Shown: positions 1-8,678 of the stretch, piece by piece
Layout of the letters: each line of letters starts with the position of its first letter
How positions within the stretch are numbered: the first letter of the stretch is position 1
From: Arthrobacter sp. Bi83
Lineage (GTDB): Bacteria > Actinomycetota > Actinomycetes > Actinomycetales > Micrococcaceae
Direction of reading: 5' to 3'
Length of the DNA stretch: 64,000 nt
Assembly: GCF_918698095.1 (NCBI RefSeq)
Contig: NZ_CAKKLY010000008.1
Coordinates: forward strand, 37,128-101,127
The notes under the pieces: model-generated
Told to the model about the DNA's origin: nothing
The model's database searches: none
Seen by the model: only the letters and a program-made list of their open reading frames with translations
Position numbers and translations under genes: made by a program

Positions 1-323
1 TCGGGTGACAGCGCAAGGAGCCGCGCTCCGGCGTCGTCCGTCAGCACGGCGACCGCGCCTGACTCAATGGCGGTCGCGGCGAAGTCCGCGCCGTGCCGGG
101 TGGAACCCGGCAGCGCCACGTAGAGATCGCCGCGCTCCACCGTACGCGAATTGAGGGAGATCCCGGTGACCTGGACGGAGGCCGAGGCTCCGGCCACCGT
201 GACGCCGACCGACTGGCCGATGACACCCAGCTCGACTGCGGCGACGGCCGTGGGCCGGAAACCGCTGCGGGCCGTCTGCCCGTCCGTGGCATCGGCAGCG
301 CCGGGGGCATTGTGCTCTGACAA
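1..323 (-). CDS. murE: MurE, UDP-MurNAc-L-Ala-D-Glu ligase, N-terminal part (cut by window edge)
   Basis: Adds the third stem-peptide amino acid to the cytoplasmic peptidoglycan precursor. Only about 107 N-terminal residues are present; the gene runs off the left edge. The frame reads through a typical Mur-ligase N-domain, including TGISLNSRTVERGDLYVAL and then GADFAATAIESGAVAVLTD. The start is a TTG at 321-323 with GGAG seven bases upstream (minus strand); no better ATG or GTG precedes it. It lies 84 bp downstream of ftsI in the usual dcw order. The family is clear from the motif and context, but the catalytic centre lies outside the window. Confidence 0.85.
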   Translation of the reverse strand, partial: MSEHNAPGAADATDGQTARSGFRPTAVAAVELGVIGQSVGVTVAGASASVQVTGISLNSRTVERGDLYVALPGSTRHGADFAATAIESGAVAVLTDDAGARLLALSP

Positions 324-407
324 GTGGATCTCCGTTGGTTTTAGTGGACCAACGGACACGGCAGAACGAAGCGTTCACGTGTACCGCGGTCATGATTAAG
401 CGGCGTG

Positions 408-2210
408 TTACTTGGCGTACTGCGGCAGTCTGACCGGTGCGCCCTTGGACGGCGGAACGTTGTACGTCCGCAATACCTGGCTCATGACCGAACGGAACAC
501 AGGCCCGTTGGTGATGCCGTAAATGGAACCCTTGGGCCGCTGCAGGACCACCTCAACAATAAACCGCGGATCGTCCATCGGCGCCATTCCCAGGATAGAA
601 GCGGTGTAGCCGCAGAACCCGGCCGTTCCGTCATCGCACGGCGATTCGGATGTTCCTGTCTTGGCTCCGACGCGGTAACCGTCGAGGGCCGCTTCCTTGA
701 TTTCGCCCTCGGTGACGGCGCTTTCCAGCATGTCCCGGACCTGCTTGGCAGTGTTCTTGGAGACGACCTGGCGGGAGGGCTTGGCCGGCACCTTCTCTTC
801 GCTGCCGTCGGGACTGATGTAGCTGTCTATCAGCCGGGGCTGCAGCATGACGCCGTCATTTGCAATAGTCTGGTAGGCACGCACGGTCTGCAGCGTCGAC
901 TGAGACACGCCCTGGCCGAATAGCACAGTGTATTGCTGCCGATCGTCCCATTGCGCCGCCGGAGTCAAAATGCCTTTCGCTTCGGCTGGAAGTCCGATCT
1001 CCGGCGTCTCCCCGATGCCGAACTTCTGCAGCCAGTCGTGCCGCTGATCCTTGGTCATGCGGCTGCCCGCCATCACGGTTCCCGTGTTCATGGAGTAGCC
1101 GATGATACCGGCGAGAGTCCTTCGCTCCGTGCCATGGGAAAACGCGTCATCGAACTGCTGGCCGTCGATCACCAGGGAGGGCGGGATCGTGAAGGTGTCC
1201 AGCGGGCTGGACTTGCCTTCCTGGATCAGCGCGGAGGCAACCAGCGGTTTCTCCACGGATCCGGGCTCGTAGGCTGCGGTCACGGCCCGGACGCCGCGGT
1301 CCTTGGCCGCCACTTTGCCAGGATCGTTGGGGTCGGGTGCGTTGGTGTCTGCCATGGCAATGAGGTTGCCGGTCTTGATGTCCGAGACGATGATGACGCC
1401 CCATTCGGCACTCAGCTTGTCAGCCTGGCTCTGGATGGCCTGCTGCGCGAAGTACTGGATGTCGGAATTGAGGGTGAGCTTGACGTCCTTGCCGTCCTGC
1501 GCCGGCGTCAGCTGGTCCACGCCCACGGGGATCCGGAGGCCGTCCGCGCCGATCTCGAACAGGCGCTTGCCGGGAGTCCCCCTGAGGATCCCGTCCTGGG
1601 TCTGCTCGAGTCCGGCCTGCCCTTTATCGCCGTTCTCCAGGAAGCCGACGATGCCGCCGGCCACCGAGCCGTTCGGGTAGACGCGTTTGCTGGTTCCCTC
1701 CGAGAATATGCCCGGAATCTGCAGCTTGGATACGCGGTCTTCAACGTCGGGCTTAAGGTCTTTGGCCACGATGTAGTACGTCTTCTTGCCTGTGACGGCG
1801 TTCCGCACGTCATCGGCATTCATGCCCAGGACGGCGGCAAGCTCAGAGATCCCCTGGTCGCGGGAAATCGTGACGAGTTCCTCTTCACCGTTGACATTCT
1901 CAAGCCGTTTGAAGGATTCCGTCTTGGTATTGACGGCTTGGTCAACCGTGATGTTGTAGCGGATCACGCTGTTGGCCAGCACCGTGCCGTTTGCGTCCAC
2001 AATGCTGCCGCGTTCCGCGGGCAGCACCGTCGGCCGCAGGCGGTTGTCCAGTGCAGCCTCTGCCATGCCACCGACGTCGAGTCCCTGGACCAGGAAGAGT
2101 TTTCCGCCCACCACCACGAGCAATGCCAGCATGATGCTGAGTCCGAGGCGCAGCCGCTTGGTAGCGTTCGGGACTTTCTGCCTGCTTGCCTTGCCTTGCG
2201 CCACGATCAT
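408..2210 (-). CDS. ftsI: Division-specific penicillin-binding protein (FtsI/PBP2-like transpeptidase)
   Basis: Septal D,D-transpeptidase that cross-links peptidoglycan; a 600-residue class B PBP. A membrane anchor lies at about 20-42, followed by the dimerisation domain and the transpeptidase domain. Active-site motifs are visible: SVEK with nucleophile Ser318 and Lys321, SMN at 373-375, and KTGT at 517-520. No PASTA domain follows the catalytic domain. It sits between ftsL and murE in dcw order and is probably cotranscribed. An alternative start is the GTG two codons downstream, which has AAGGG at better spacing; the difference is only two residues. Confidence 0.93.
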   Translation of the reverse strand: MIVAQGKASRQKVPNATKRLRLGLSIMLALLVVVGGKLFLVQGLDVGGMAEAALDNRLRPTVLPAERGSIVDANGTVLANSVIRYNITVDQAVNTKTESFKRLENVNGEEELVTISRDQGISELAAVLGMNADDVRNAVTGKKTYYIVAKDLKPDVEDRVSKLQIPGIFSEGTSKRVYPNGSVAGGIVGFLENGDKGQAGLEQTQDGILRGTPGKRLFEIGADGLRIPVGVDQLTPAQDGKDVKLTLNSDIQYFAQQAIQSQADKLSAEWGVIIVSDIKTGNLIAMADTNAPDPNDPGKVAAKDRGVRAVTAAYEPGSVEKPLVASALIQEGKSSPLDTFTIPPSLVIDGQQFDDAFSHGTERRTLAGIIGYSMNTGTVMAGSRMTKDQRHDWLQKFGIGETPEIGLPAEAKGILTPAAQWDDRQQYTVLFGQGVSQSTLQTVRAYQTIANDGVMLQPRLIDSYISPDGSEEKVPAKPSRQVVSKNTAKQVRDMLESAVTEGEIKEAALDGYRVGAKTGTSESPCDDGTAGFCGYTASILGMAPMDDPRFIVEVVLQRPKGSIYGITNGPVFRSVMSQVLRTYNVPPSKGAPVRLPQYAK

Positions 2211-2257
2211 CCCTTACTGCTTGCCTTGCTGGCTGCTAGCCACGTCCGCCCTGCCAG

Positions 2258-2902
2258 TTACTGCCCCGGCGCCTTTTGTGCCGGTGCCGGGATGGTTCCT
2301 CCGTTGAGGACCGCCGCCGGTTTCGCCGCGGCCACGGGTGCCGCTGCAGCCGGTGCCGCGCCGCCCTCGTCTGCTGCAGGTCGCCGGCTTTCCAATGGTT
2401 CGTTGGTGCTGGCCGGCGGCACGACGTTGAGCTGGCCGGGGACGGCAGGTGCAGCAATGACTGCTCCCGCGGAGTCGCCCTTGACGGCCGGCTTGGCCGT
2501 TCCGCTGACAGTCAACGTGGACAGATCAATCTGGCCCTTGCCGGTGGAAGCAACCATTCCCAATTGTGTGGCCTTGGCCGCCAGATTCTGCGGAGCTTCG
2601 AAGTTTTGGACCTGCTGTGTCAGATCCTGGTTCTGCTTGGTGAGCGCAGTCTGTTCACTGCGGAGCTTCACCAGCTGATACTGGGCAGTGGACACAGAGA
2701 TATTGAGGACGAGCACGGCCATCAGGGCGACGGCCAGCATGCCAAAGCACAGAACCACGAAGGGGGCCCGGCGTTTCCTGGGAAGGGACCGGACCACCGA
2801 CAGCGGCGTACGTGCCTTGCGGGCTCCGGACAGCCCGGTGTCCACGTCCCCGGCGGTCCGGCCGGAGGAGACGGTGAAGTTCTTGACAGCTGCGGCGCTC
2901 AT
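2258..2902 (-). CDS. ftsL: FtsL-like septum assembly membrane protein
   Basis: A 214-residue single-pass protein in the FtsL position between rsmH and ftsI. It has a basic cytoplasmic N-terminus, one transmembrane segment (about 46-70) and a short coiled coil (about 72-101). The sequence around [12 protein letters not shown] is the usual FtsL/DivIC pattern. A long Ala/Pro-rich extracytoplasmic tail of about 90 residues follows, longer than in typical FtsL. The start ATG overlaps the rsmH stop (ATGA), so translation is probably coupled. Assignment rests on topology and position because FtsL sequences diverge strongly. Confidence 0.8.
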   Translation of the reverse strand: MSAAAVKNFTVSSGRTAGDVDTGLSGARKARTPLSVVRSLPRKRRAPFVVLCFGMLAVALMAVLVLNISVSTAQYQLVKLRSEQTALTKQNQDLTQQVQNFEAPQNLAAKATQLGMVASTGKGQIDLSTLTVSGTAKPAVKGDSAGAVIAAPAVPGQLNVVPPASTNEPLESRRPAADEGGAAPAAAAPVAAAKPAAVLNGGTIPAPAQKAPGQ

Positions 2903-3894
2903 GCGGCTCTCCTGGCTCTGATGCGTTCCACTGCGCGCAGCCGGGCAGAAGCTGCGCGCGGATTCTCCGCGATCTCGACGGCGGTAGGCACCTCGGTGCC
3001 TTTGGTAAGGGTCTTGAGTTCGGCCTTGTGTTCTTCGAGTTCAACCGGGAATCCCAGCGGAGCCGACGACTTGGAACCCGCTTGGAAGACGCTTTTCACG
3101 ATCTTGTCCTCAAGCGAGTGGTAGGACATCACGACAATCCGTCCGCCCAGGGCAACGGCGTCCACCGCCGCGGGGACGGCACGTTCGAGCACGTCCAGTT
3201 CCTCATTGACCTCTATCCGCAGGGCCTGGAACGTCCGCTTGGCCGGGTGCCCCCCTGACTTGGCGGCAGAGGAGGGGACAACAGCCCGGATCTGCTCCAC
3301 GAGTTCGCCGGTGGTGGCAAACGGCTTCATGGCGCGGGCCGCGACAATCCGGTTGGCGATGCGGCCCGCGAACTTCTCCTCACCCCACTTGCGGATGATC
3401 CTCACCAGGTCTTCTTCGCTGTAATTGTTCACGACGTCGGCCGCCGTCTGTCCGCGGCTGGTGTCCATCCGCATGTCCAACGGAGCATCAAACGAGTAGG
3501 CAAACCCGCGTTCCCGCTCGTCCAGCTGCAGGGAAGATACGCCCAGGTCCATCAAGATGCCGTGGACCTCGGAAATGCCCAGGTCTTCGAGGACCTCGGC
3601 AATTTCGTCGTAGACAGCGTGGACAAGGTCGGTGCGCTGGGCGAACGGCTTCAGCCGCTCACCGGCGAGGGCCAGAGCCTCTTCGTCGCGGTCGATCCCC
3701 ACCAGGTGGAGGTCGGGGAAGCGCTGGAGCATGGCTTCCGAATGGCCGCCCATTCCCAGAGTGGCGTCGATTGCCACCGGAGTCTCGCCGCGCAGGCGTG
3801 CCGCCTCGAATCCCGGGGCCAACAAATTGATGCACCGGTCCTTCAGGACCGGCACATGGCGTTCGGACGTCGGTTTGGGGTCGTGTTCGTTCAT
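2899..3894 (-). CDS. rsmH: 16S rRNA m4C1402 methyltransferase RsmH (MraW)
   Basis: S-adenosylmethionine-dependent N4-methylation of 16S rRNA C1402. The protein has 331 residues. The SAM-binding segment ATLGMGGHS is near residue 45, then [11 protein letters not shown] and the family signature [18 protein letters not shown]; a basic C-terminus ends in RIRARRAA. I chose the ATG at 3894 because AAGGACGAAGG precedes it and [17 protein letters not shown] is a normal N-terminus. A longer in-frame extension runs back into mraZ and has no coding character. Second gene of the dcw cluster. Confidence 0.95.
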   Translation of the reverse strand: MNEHDPKPTSERHVPVLKDRCINLLAPGFEAARLRGETPVAIDATLGMGGHSEAMLQRFPDLHLVGIDRDEEALALAGERLKPFAQRTDLVHAVYDEIAEVLEDLGISEVHGILMDLGVSSLQLDERERGFAYSFDAPLDMRMDTSRGQTAADVVNNYSEEDLVRIIRKWGEEKFAGRIANRIVAARAMKPFATTGELVEQIRAVVPSSAAKSGGHPAKRTFQALRIEVNEELDVLERAVPAAVDAVALGGRIVVMSYHSLEDKIVKSVFQAGSKSSAPLGFPVELEEHKAELKTLTKGTEVPTAVEIAENPRAASARLRAVERIRARRAA

Positions 3895-4057
3895 ACCTTC
3901 GTCCTTCCTAGCTTGCCTCGGGTTGTTTCTTAAGCCAGATCCCCATCCGCGCCTATCCTGGTGACCGCCTGGCTCCGGGGAAGTGAGCCAGGAGGACGGT
4001 TGGATGGGCGGCTGGAGATCTCGTCCAAGAAACAGGTCAGATGTTTCGTGCCGGCAC

Positions 4058-4486
4058 TCAGAGAATTCCGGCGATGGGGTTGTCGGTTTCGGAGAAGGAG
4101 GTTTCCTTTTCCGCCAGGTACACATTCCAGGCCTCGGCGTCCCAAATCTCAGCGCGGGTGCCGGCACCAATCACTGCCAACTCCCTGCCAAGGCCTGCGT
4201 ACTCCCGAAGGGCAGGAGGGATAGTCACCCGCCCTTGCTTGTCAGGTACCTCGTCCGAGGCTCCGGAGAGAAAAACACGAATGTAGTCACGAGCCTGCTT
4301 GTTGGAGATGGGAGCCTCCCGGATCTGCTCATGAACCTTCGCGAATTCCTGCTCGCTAAAGACATAGATGCAGCGCTCCTGGCCTCGCGTGAGAACAAGT
4401 CCGCCGGCAAGCTCCTCACGGAACTTGGCGGGAAGAATGATCCGCCCCTTTTCGTCCAGACGAGGCGAGTGTGTCCCCAGGAACAC
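4058..4486 (-). CDS. mraZ: MraZ, transcriptional regulator of the dcw cluster
   Basis: AbrB-fold DNA-binding protein that in other bacteria binds repeats in its own promoter and represses the dcw operon. The protein has 142 residues with two tandem MraZ domains: the first begins [20 protein letters not shown], the second contains [18 protein letters not shown]. The start is GTG at 4486 behind GGTGGGAT. It is the first gene of the cluster; 163 bp separate it from rsmH. Three GTGG boxes at 10-bp steps lie 66-89 bp upstream (separate entry), consistent with autoregulation. Confidence 0.95.
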   Translation of the reverse strand: MFLGTHSPRLDEKGRIILPAKFREELAGGLVLTRGQERCIYVFSEQEFAKVHEQIREAPISNKQARDYIRVFLSGASDEVPDKQGRVTIPPALREYAGLGRELAVIGAGTRAEIWDAEAWNVYLAEKETSFSETDNPIAGIL

Positions 4487-4549
4487 ATCCCACCGCCCGT
4501 CTGCCGTCAGAAGCCGAACAACCCCGCGCTGCCACTACCCTCTTACGTC

Positions 4550-4575
4550 CTCCACTTTACTCCACTTCTCCCCAC
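4550..4575 (-). promoter_or_regulatory. Predicted MraZ operator: three GTGG boxes at 10-bp intervals
   Basis: On the minus strand GTGGGGAGAA, GTGGAGTAAA and GTGGAGGACG follow each other, so GTGG recurs at 4572-4575, 4562-4565 and 4552-4555, exactly one helical turn apart. MraZ is known to bind short direct repeats of this kind upstream of mraZ. The boxes end 66 bp before the GTG start. Binding is inferred. Confidence 0.75.
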
Positions 4576-4841
4576 AGTCAACGCAACACGGGGAATTCTC
4601 CGCCGCTTGGATAAACATTTCCCGCGTCTTTCAGGGGTCTGGCCCGGGGTGGGAAGTGGAGGGGAAATCGGGGGGCGGTACACGCCACCCACCGGGAAAT
4701 GCGGAAGCACAATCCGAGGGTCGCTTCCCCACCGCGGTGCCGGGCCCAGCGAGGTGGGCGGAAGGGCTGCCAATCCGCGGTCTTCCGGGGAAAACGCTCA
4801 CCCAGCAGTTCCCGGCCAGGCGGTGGGAGCATTAAACAACA

Positions 4842-4863
4842 ATGACCCGCCGGAGCGGGTCAT
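4842..4863 (-). terminator. Intrinsic terminator downstream of the DUF3040 gene
   Basis: Perfect 9-bp stem (ATGACCCGC / GCGGGTCAT) with a 4-base loop. On the minus strand it is followed by TGTTGTTTAA, a T-rich run. It lies about 85 bp beyond the DUF3040 stop codon and would separate that gene from mraZ. Confidence 0.7.
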
Positions 4864-4889
4864 CGTTTCAAGTGCACCGAGGAGGTCGT

Positions 4890-4938
4890 GTGGTGCGAAG
4901 TGGAGGTCGCTGGAAGTTCGGGTGGTGCGAAGTGGAGG
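4890..4938 (+). repeat. Duplicated 17-bp element with MraZ-box-like GTGG spacing
   Basis: GTGGTGCGAAGTGGAGG occurs at 4890-4906 and again at 4922-4938, identical over 17 bp and 32 bp apart. Within each copy GTGG recurs after 10 bp (4890/4900 and 4922/4932), and a CTGG at 4910 continues the step. This is the mraZ operator pattern, but on the opposite strand and between a stop codon and its terminator. Confidence 0.7.
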
Positions 4939-4947
4939 ACGCGGAGG

Positions 4948-5319
4948 TCAGGACTCGCCGCGGCGCCTTTCGTCCCAGCGCTCTTCAAGGCTGTTCATGA
5001 ATGAGCTTTTGCCTTTGGACTTCTTTCCGCGCCCGCCGGTTTTTGCTTTGCCGGCCGAGGCGCTGCGCATCGTGGCGAAGTACACCCCCGCGCCCATGAC
5101 GATAAATCCGAGGACACCAACGAAGATGTTCTGCAGGGAAACCCCCACCAAGAGGAGCAGGACTCCTGCCAGGGTCGCCAGTACGCCAATCACGATGTGC
5201 CGGGTGGACCATGTGCGGCCAGCATCCGAGCCCATGGAATTGGCGAACTTGGGATCGTCCTCATGCAGTTGCCTCTCGAGTTGCTCGAGCAGCTTCTGTT
5301 CGTGCTCCGAGAGCGGCAT
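4948..5319 (-). CDS. DUF3040 small membrane protein
   Basis: A 123-residue protein of the actinobacterial DUF3040 family; its molecular function is unknown. It starts MPLSEHEQKLLEQLERQL, the usual amphipathic family signature, and has two transmembrane segments (about 41-62 and 65-84) and a Lys/Gly/Ser-rich cytoplasmic tail. The ATG at 5319 is preceded by a strong AAGGAGGT; an upstream in-frame extension lacks such a site and looks non-coding. In many actinobacteria this family lies just upstream of mraZ, as here, which suggests but does not prove a cell-envelope role. Confidence 0.88.
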   Translation of the reverse strand: MPLSEHEQKLLEQLERQLHEDDPKFANSMGSDAGRTWSTRHIVIGVLATLAGVLLLLVGVSLQNIFVGVLGFIVMGAGVYFATMRSASAGKAKTGGRGKKSKGKSSFMNSLEERWDERRRGES

Positions 5320-5620
5320 CACGACCTCCTTAAGTAGGCCAACGTCCGGACTGGTCGGGACCAGCTGTTCCTGCCACGTCAACGACCGGCATGCTTTACA
5401 GGTTCCCGGCCGTCCTTCGTTGGCAGGTCCTAGGATCCAAGCATACGGACGCTGGCGGGTCAGGTGATCCACACATGTCCAGACGTTCGAAATCTTTGTA
5501 TCTCTAAGGATAGTTTGTTGAGCGGTGTTGTGAAAGACGCTATTCACGGACCGCAACCTTGATAACCCCTGAAAACCCGGCGAAATCTCCGGACCCGGTC
5601 CGGCTGTGTACAGCCGGCGT
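5320..5620. other. 301-bp spacer between dinB and the DUF3040 gene
   Basis: Contains an AT-richer stretch (about 5495-5560) likely to carry the DUF3040 promoter on the minus strand, though I cannot fix a -10/-35 pair. Just past the dinB stop there is a perfect 8-bp inverted repeat (CCGGCTGT / ACAGCCGG, 5600-5617) overlapping another (CCGGAC / GTCCGG, 5589-5603). These may end dinB transcription but lack a T-run. Confidence 0.5.
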
Positions 5621-6868
5621 TCAGGGCCGGCCGGGAGGCATCTTGGCGGAGGCTCCCCCGGGGTCCAGCAGCCTCGCCGGAAGCACGGATTTGCTGCCGA
5701 ATTTCTCCGTCACCCTGTCCAGCGCCTGCTCTGCGGCCCGCCAGTTGTCATCACGCCGGTCGAAGCTCAGCTGCAGCGACGTCTGTGCTGCGGCCTCCAG
5801 TTGCTCGGCACGCACACCCACCAGCCGGACCGTCATGGGGCGGTTTCCCAGGGACTCCAGCAGCTGGACTGCCACGGCGTAGATCAGCTGGGCGCTGTCA
5901 ACCGGAGCATGCACCGTTCGGCTCCGGGTCACCGTGGAGAAATCGGCGTACCGCAGCTTAAGCGCAACTGTCCGCGCAACCATGCCGGACGCCCGCAAGC
6001 GTTCGGCGGTCCGGTGGGAGAGCCGCAGCAGTTCCCTATGGAGCAGGGCGGCGTCTGCGGTGTCCACGGCAAATGTTTCCTCTGCCCCAATGCTCTTCTC
6101 CAGCCGGACGGGGGTCACGGCCCTCGGGTCAATGCCCCACGACAGCCGGTGGACGTGTTCGCCCGTGGCGCCCAGCGCTTTCTTGAGCGACGCGACAGGA
6201 GTGGCGGCAACGTCAGCGACAGTCCGGATTCCCATCCGCGCAAGCACGTCCGCGGTCTTGGCACCGACGCCCCACAGAGCGTTGACCGGGAGACTATGGA
6301 GGTACGGCACCGTCTGCTCGGGCCGGATCAGCAGCAGGCCATCGGGCTTGCAGCGCGTCGAGGCGATCTTTGCCACGAATTTGCTGGCGGCGATGCCCAC
6401 CGAGGCGGTGATGCCTAATTCGTTGGAGACCCTGCGCCTGATCAGCTCTCCGATGTCCTGCGGCGGGCCGAGCCGGCGGATCGCTCCCCCGACGTCGAGG
6501 AAGGCCTCGTCCACGCTCAGCGGCTCCACAAGCTCGGTGATGGATTCAAAAATGGACATCAGCTGCCCGGAAACTTCGTAGTAGAGCTTATGCCTGGGTT
6601 CGATGATGATGGCCTGGGGGCACATGCGGTGCGCTACGACCATAGGCATTGCGGACTTGATGCCGAAAGCCCGCGCTTCATACGAGGCCGAGAGCACCAC
6701 GGAGCGGTCAGCGGGAAACCCCACGATGACAGGTCTGCCGCGCAGCTCCGGGCGTCCGCGCAGTTCCACGGAGACGAAGAACGCGTCCATATCCACATGC
6801 AGAATGCTGCTGCGCCGGAGGTCCCGAAGACGCGCTTCGAGTTGCTCTTTGTCCTGGTCCGGCCCCAC
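5621..6868 (-). CDS. dinB: DNA polymerase IV (Y-family, DinB)
   Basis: Error-prone translesion polymerase. The protein has 415 residues. The palm motifs are intact: HVDMDAFFVSVE with Asp26, and PLSVDEAFLDV with Asp120 and Glu121. A helix-hairpin-helix region around LWGVGAKTADVLARMGI and a little-finger domain follow. The C-terminus is Gly/Pro-rich without an obvious canonical clamp-binding motif. It is divergent from the lipoprotein gene with 75 bp between them; I see no LexA box there. It is full length for the family, so probably active. Confidence 0.95.
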   Translation of the reverse strand: MGPDQDKEQLEARLRDLRRSSILHVDMDAFFVSVELRGRPELRGRPVIVGFPADRSVVLSASYEARAFGIKSAMPMVVAHRMCPQAIIIEPRHKLYYEVSGQLMSIFESITELVEPLSVDEAFLDVGGAIRRLGPPQDIGELIRRRVSNELGITASVGIAASKFVAKIASTRCKPDGLLLIRPEQTVPYLHSLPVNALWGVGAKTADVLARMGIRTVADVAATPVASLKKALGATGEHVHRLSWGIDPRAVTPVRLEKSIGAEETFAVDTADAALLHRELLRLSHRTAERLRASGMVARTVALKLRYADFSTVTRSRTVHAPVDSAQLIYAVAVQLLESLGNRPMTVRLVGVRAEQLEAAAQTSLQLSFDRRDDNWRAAEQALDRVTEKFGSKSVLPARLLDPGGASAKMPPGRP

Positions 6869-6943
6869 ACCTGCAATCCTATGCCCTGGGACTGACTAAA
6901 CTGGAGGCTGCATCCGGCATCAAACCCCAGGAGGAACGCACCT

Positions 6944-7477
6944 GTGAAGGTCATTGGAACGCACATGCCTGCAGGACTTGTCCTGCTTGCGGCCGGCACG
7001 GTGATGGCAGTGATGTCGGCCTGCGCGGCGCCTGCCCCTGGACCAGGCGCATCCACTGAAGCTGCTGTTTCGACCTCGGCCCTGGCGCAGGCGAGCACCA
7101 CGGCTCCGCCCAGCCCGTCAGCTTCGCCCGGCACCTCAGCCACTGTGGGGGCACTCGTCGCCGGGTTCCCGCAAAAGCTTCTTCCGCTCATGCCCGGGGC
7201 CAAGGTCGTGGCGAGCAGTTTCGACAAGTCGGCTTCCCCCGCCACCGTCGCCCTGGTGGGATCCGCTGCCGCCAGGCCTGCCGCCGTCGTCGCTTTTTAC
7301 ACCAAAGCACTCGAGGCTCAGGGATTCAAGGCCGTTCCGGGCAACAGCGTCGGCACCGTTGCCTCCAAGGACTTCGTCCGGGCCGGCAATGAGACCGTCA
7401 ACATCGCGGTCCCGGAGAATGCAGGCGTATCCACGTTCACCATCGGCGCCAACGTGGCACCTGAGTCCGTCAAGTGA
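6944..7477 (+). CDS. Putative secreted lipoprotein
   Basis: A 177-residue protein with a signal peptide and a lipobox-like VMSAC (Cys27), then an Ala/Pro/Ser/Thr-rich linker (about 28-65) and a small globular domain of about 100 residues with no motif I recognise. The start is GTG at 6944 with GGAGG nine bases upstream. It overlaps the polyprenyl synthase start (TGATG), so the two are probably translationally coupled. The N-terminus predicts attachment to the outer face of the membrane. Function unknown. Confidence 0.8.
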   Translation: MKVIGTHMPAGLVLLAAGTVMAVMSACAAPAPGPGASTEAAVSTSALAQASTTAPPSPSASPGTSATVGALVAGFPQKLLPLMPGAKVVASSFDKSASPATVALVGSAAARPAAVVAFYTKALEAQGFKAVPGNSVGTVASKDFVRAGNETVNIAVPENAGVSTFTIGANVAPESVK

Positions 7478-8568
7478 TGGTGGCCGAACAGCTGCGCGTC
7501 GAACAGACAGCCTTCGTGGCTGCTGTCGCGGGCAAGCTCACAGACTTCCTGACGTCGAGACAATCCGTGATGACCGCAATCTCGCCGGATATCGATCCCA
7601 TCATGGGCTCCATCTCAAACCTGGTCACCGGAGGCAAGCGGCTCCGTGCACTCATGTGTTACTGGGGATGGCGCGGAGCCGGCGGACCGGCATCCGCCGC
7701 GGACGTCATCACCGCCGGCGCGGCTCTCGAGCTGTTCCAGGCTGCGGCGCTGATCCATGACGACATCATCGACCGTTCAGACACGCGGCGTGGCGGCCCC
7801 AGCGTCCACCGCCGGTTCAGCCAGCTGCACGAGAGTCAGGGCTGGGCCCTCGACAGTGAACGGTTTGGCCACGCGGCAGCCATCCTTGCCGGCGACCTAT
7901 GCCTGTCGTTCAGCGAAGAAGCATTCACCGAGATCGGCGAGCAGGCGGCGTCCGGGAGCCGGGCGAGGCTGATCTTTAACCTCATGCGGGCCGAAGTCAT
8001 GGCCGGCCAATACCTGGACATTCTTGAAGAGGTCGCCGGACCTGTGCGCGACCGCGCCGGCGCCGTGAGCCGGGCGCAGTCGATCATCCGCTTCAAATCG
8101 GCCAAGTACTCAACTGAGCACCCGCTCGCTTTGGGCGGAGCGCTCGGAGGGGCCTCGGATGAGCTCCTTCGCGGCTACTCTGCATTCGCACTGCCGCTGG
8201 GCGAGGCCTTCCAGCTCCGCGACGACGTCCTGGGCGTCTTTGGGGACCCGGTCACCACCGGGAAGCCCGCGGGGGATGATCTGAGGGAAGGCAAGCGGAC
8301 TGTATTGGTGGCCTTTGCCCTGGATCTGTCGACACCGGAGGAATCGGCCTATATCGACGCGAAGCTCGGCAGTCCGGATCTGAGCGACGAAGACGTTGCG
8401 GAGATCCGCAGGATCATTGCGGACTGCGGTGCGCTGCACGCAACCGAAGTCCTCATCGACGAGTTCGGGGCGGCGGCGTTTGATGCACTCGAGTTGCTCC
8501 CGTTGGACGACCTGCCGAAGACCGCCTTGCGGAAGCTGGCTGAAGCCACAGTAAGCCGCACCGCCTGA
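7477..8568 (+). CDS. Polyprenyl (geranylgeranyl-type) diphosphate synthase
   Basis: Trans-isoprenyl diphosphate synthase condensing isopentenyl diphosphate with allylic diphosphates. The protein has 363 residues. The first aspartate-rich motif is DDIID at 95-99 in LIHDDIIDRSDTRRGG; the second is FQLRDDVLGVFGD near residue 245. GGKRLRALMC near residue 53 is the substrate-binding segment. The start could be ATG 7477 or GTG 7474, both overlapping the lipoprotein stop. The position beside the Rv2175c-like and kinase genes matches mycobacterial idsA2 (Rv2173). Chain length cannot be predicted reliably; the product may feed menaquinone, carotenoid or polyprenyl carriers. Confidence 0.92.
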   Translation: MVAEQLRVEQTAFVAAVAGKLTDFLTSRQSVMTAISPDIDPIMGSISNLVTGGKRLRALMCYWGWRGAGGPASAADVITAGAALELFQAAALIHDDIIDRSDTRRGGPSVHRRFSQLHESQGWALDSERFGHAAAILAGDLCLSFSEEAFTEIGEQAASGSRARLIFNLMRAEVMAGQYLDILEEVAGPVRDRAGAVSRAQSIIRFKSAKYSTEHPLALGGALGGASDELLRGYSAFALPLGEAFQLRDDVLGVFGDPVTTGKPAGDDLREGKRTVLVAFALDLSTPEESAYIDAKLGSPDLSDEDVAEIRRIIADCGALHATEVLIDEFGAAAFDALELLPLDDLPKTALRKLAEATVSRTA

Positions 8569-8574
8569 GACGAA

Positions 8575-8607
8575 CGCAGGGACGGGCCGTCCTGGCCCGT
8601 CCCTGCG
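8575..8607. terminator. Hairpin between convergent genes
   Basis: A perfect 14-bp GC-rich stem (CGCAGGGACGGGCC with its complement) and 5-base loop lie directly after the polyprenyl synthase stop and before the end of the convergent Rv2175c-like gene. There is no T-run, so termination efficiency is uncertain. Confidence 0.55.
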
Positions 8608-8678
8608 CTGCGCGAACAACCGAGGTCTGAGCCTCGCCCCGCCTGCCTGCGTGCCTGCCTGTCAGGCCAGGGACGCGT

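Larger units (their letters stand above)
4487..4947. other. 461-bp non-coding region between mraZ and the DUF3040 gene
   Basis: Holds, from mraZ outward: the mraZ leader and GTGG operator, a G-rich stretch (about 4640-4680), a rho-independent terminator for the upstream minus-strand gene (4842-4863), and a second set of GTGG boxes on the opposite strand (4890-4938). No convincing ORF is present in any frame. Confidence 0.7.

Noticed and set aside
933..2678. Long plus-strand open frame (about 580 codons) opposite ftsI
   Set aside because: It is antisense to a protein with all PBP motifs; long opposite frames are expected in GC-rich genes, and its product has no family features.
6869..6943. 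LexA/SOS box before dinB
   Set aside because: No GAAC-N4-GTTC type palindrome in the 75-bp gap.
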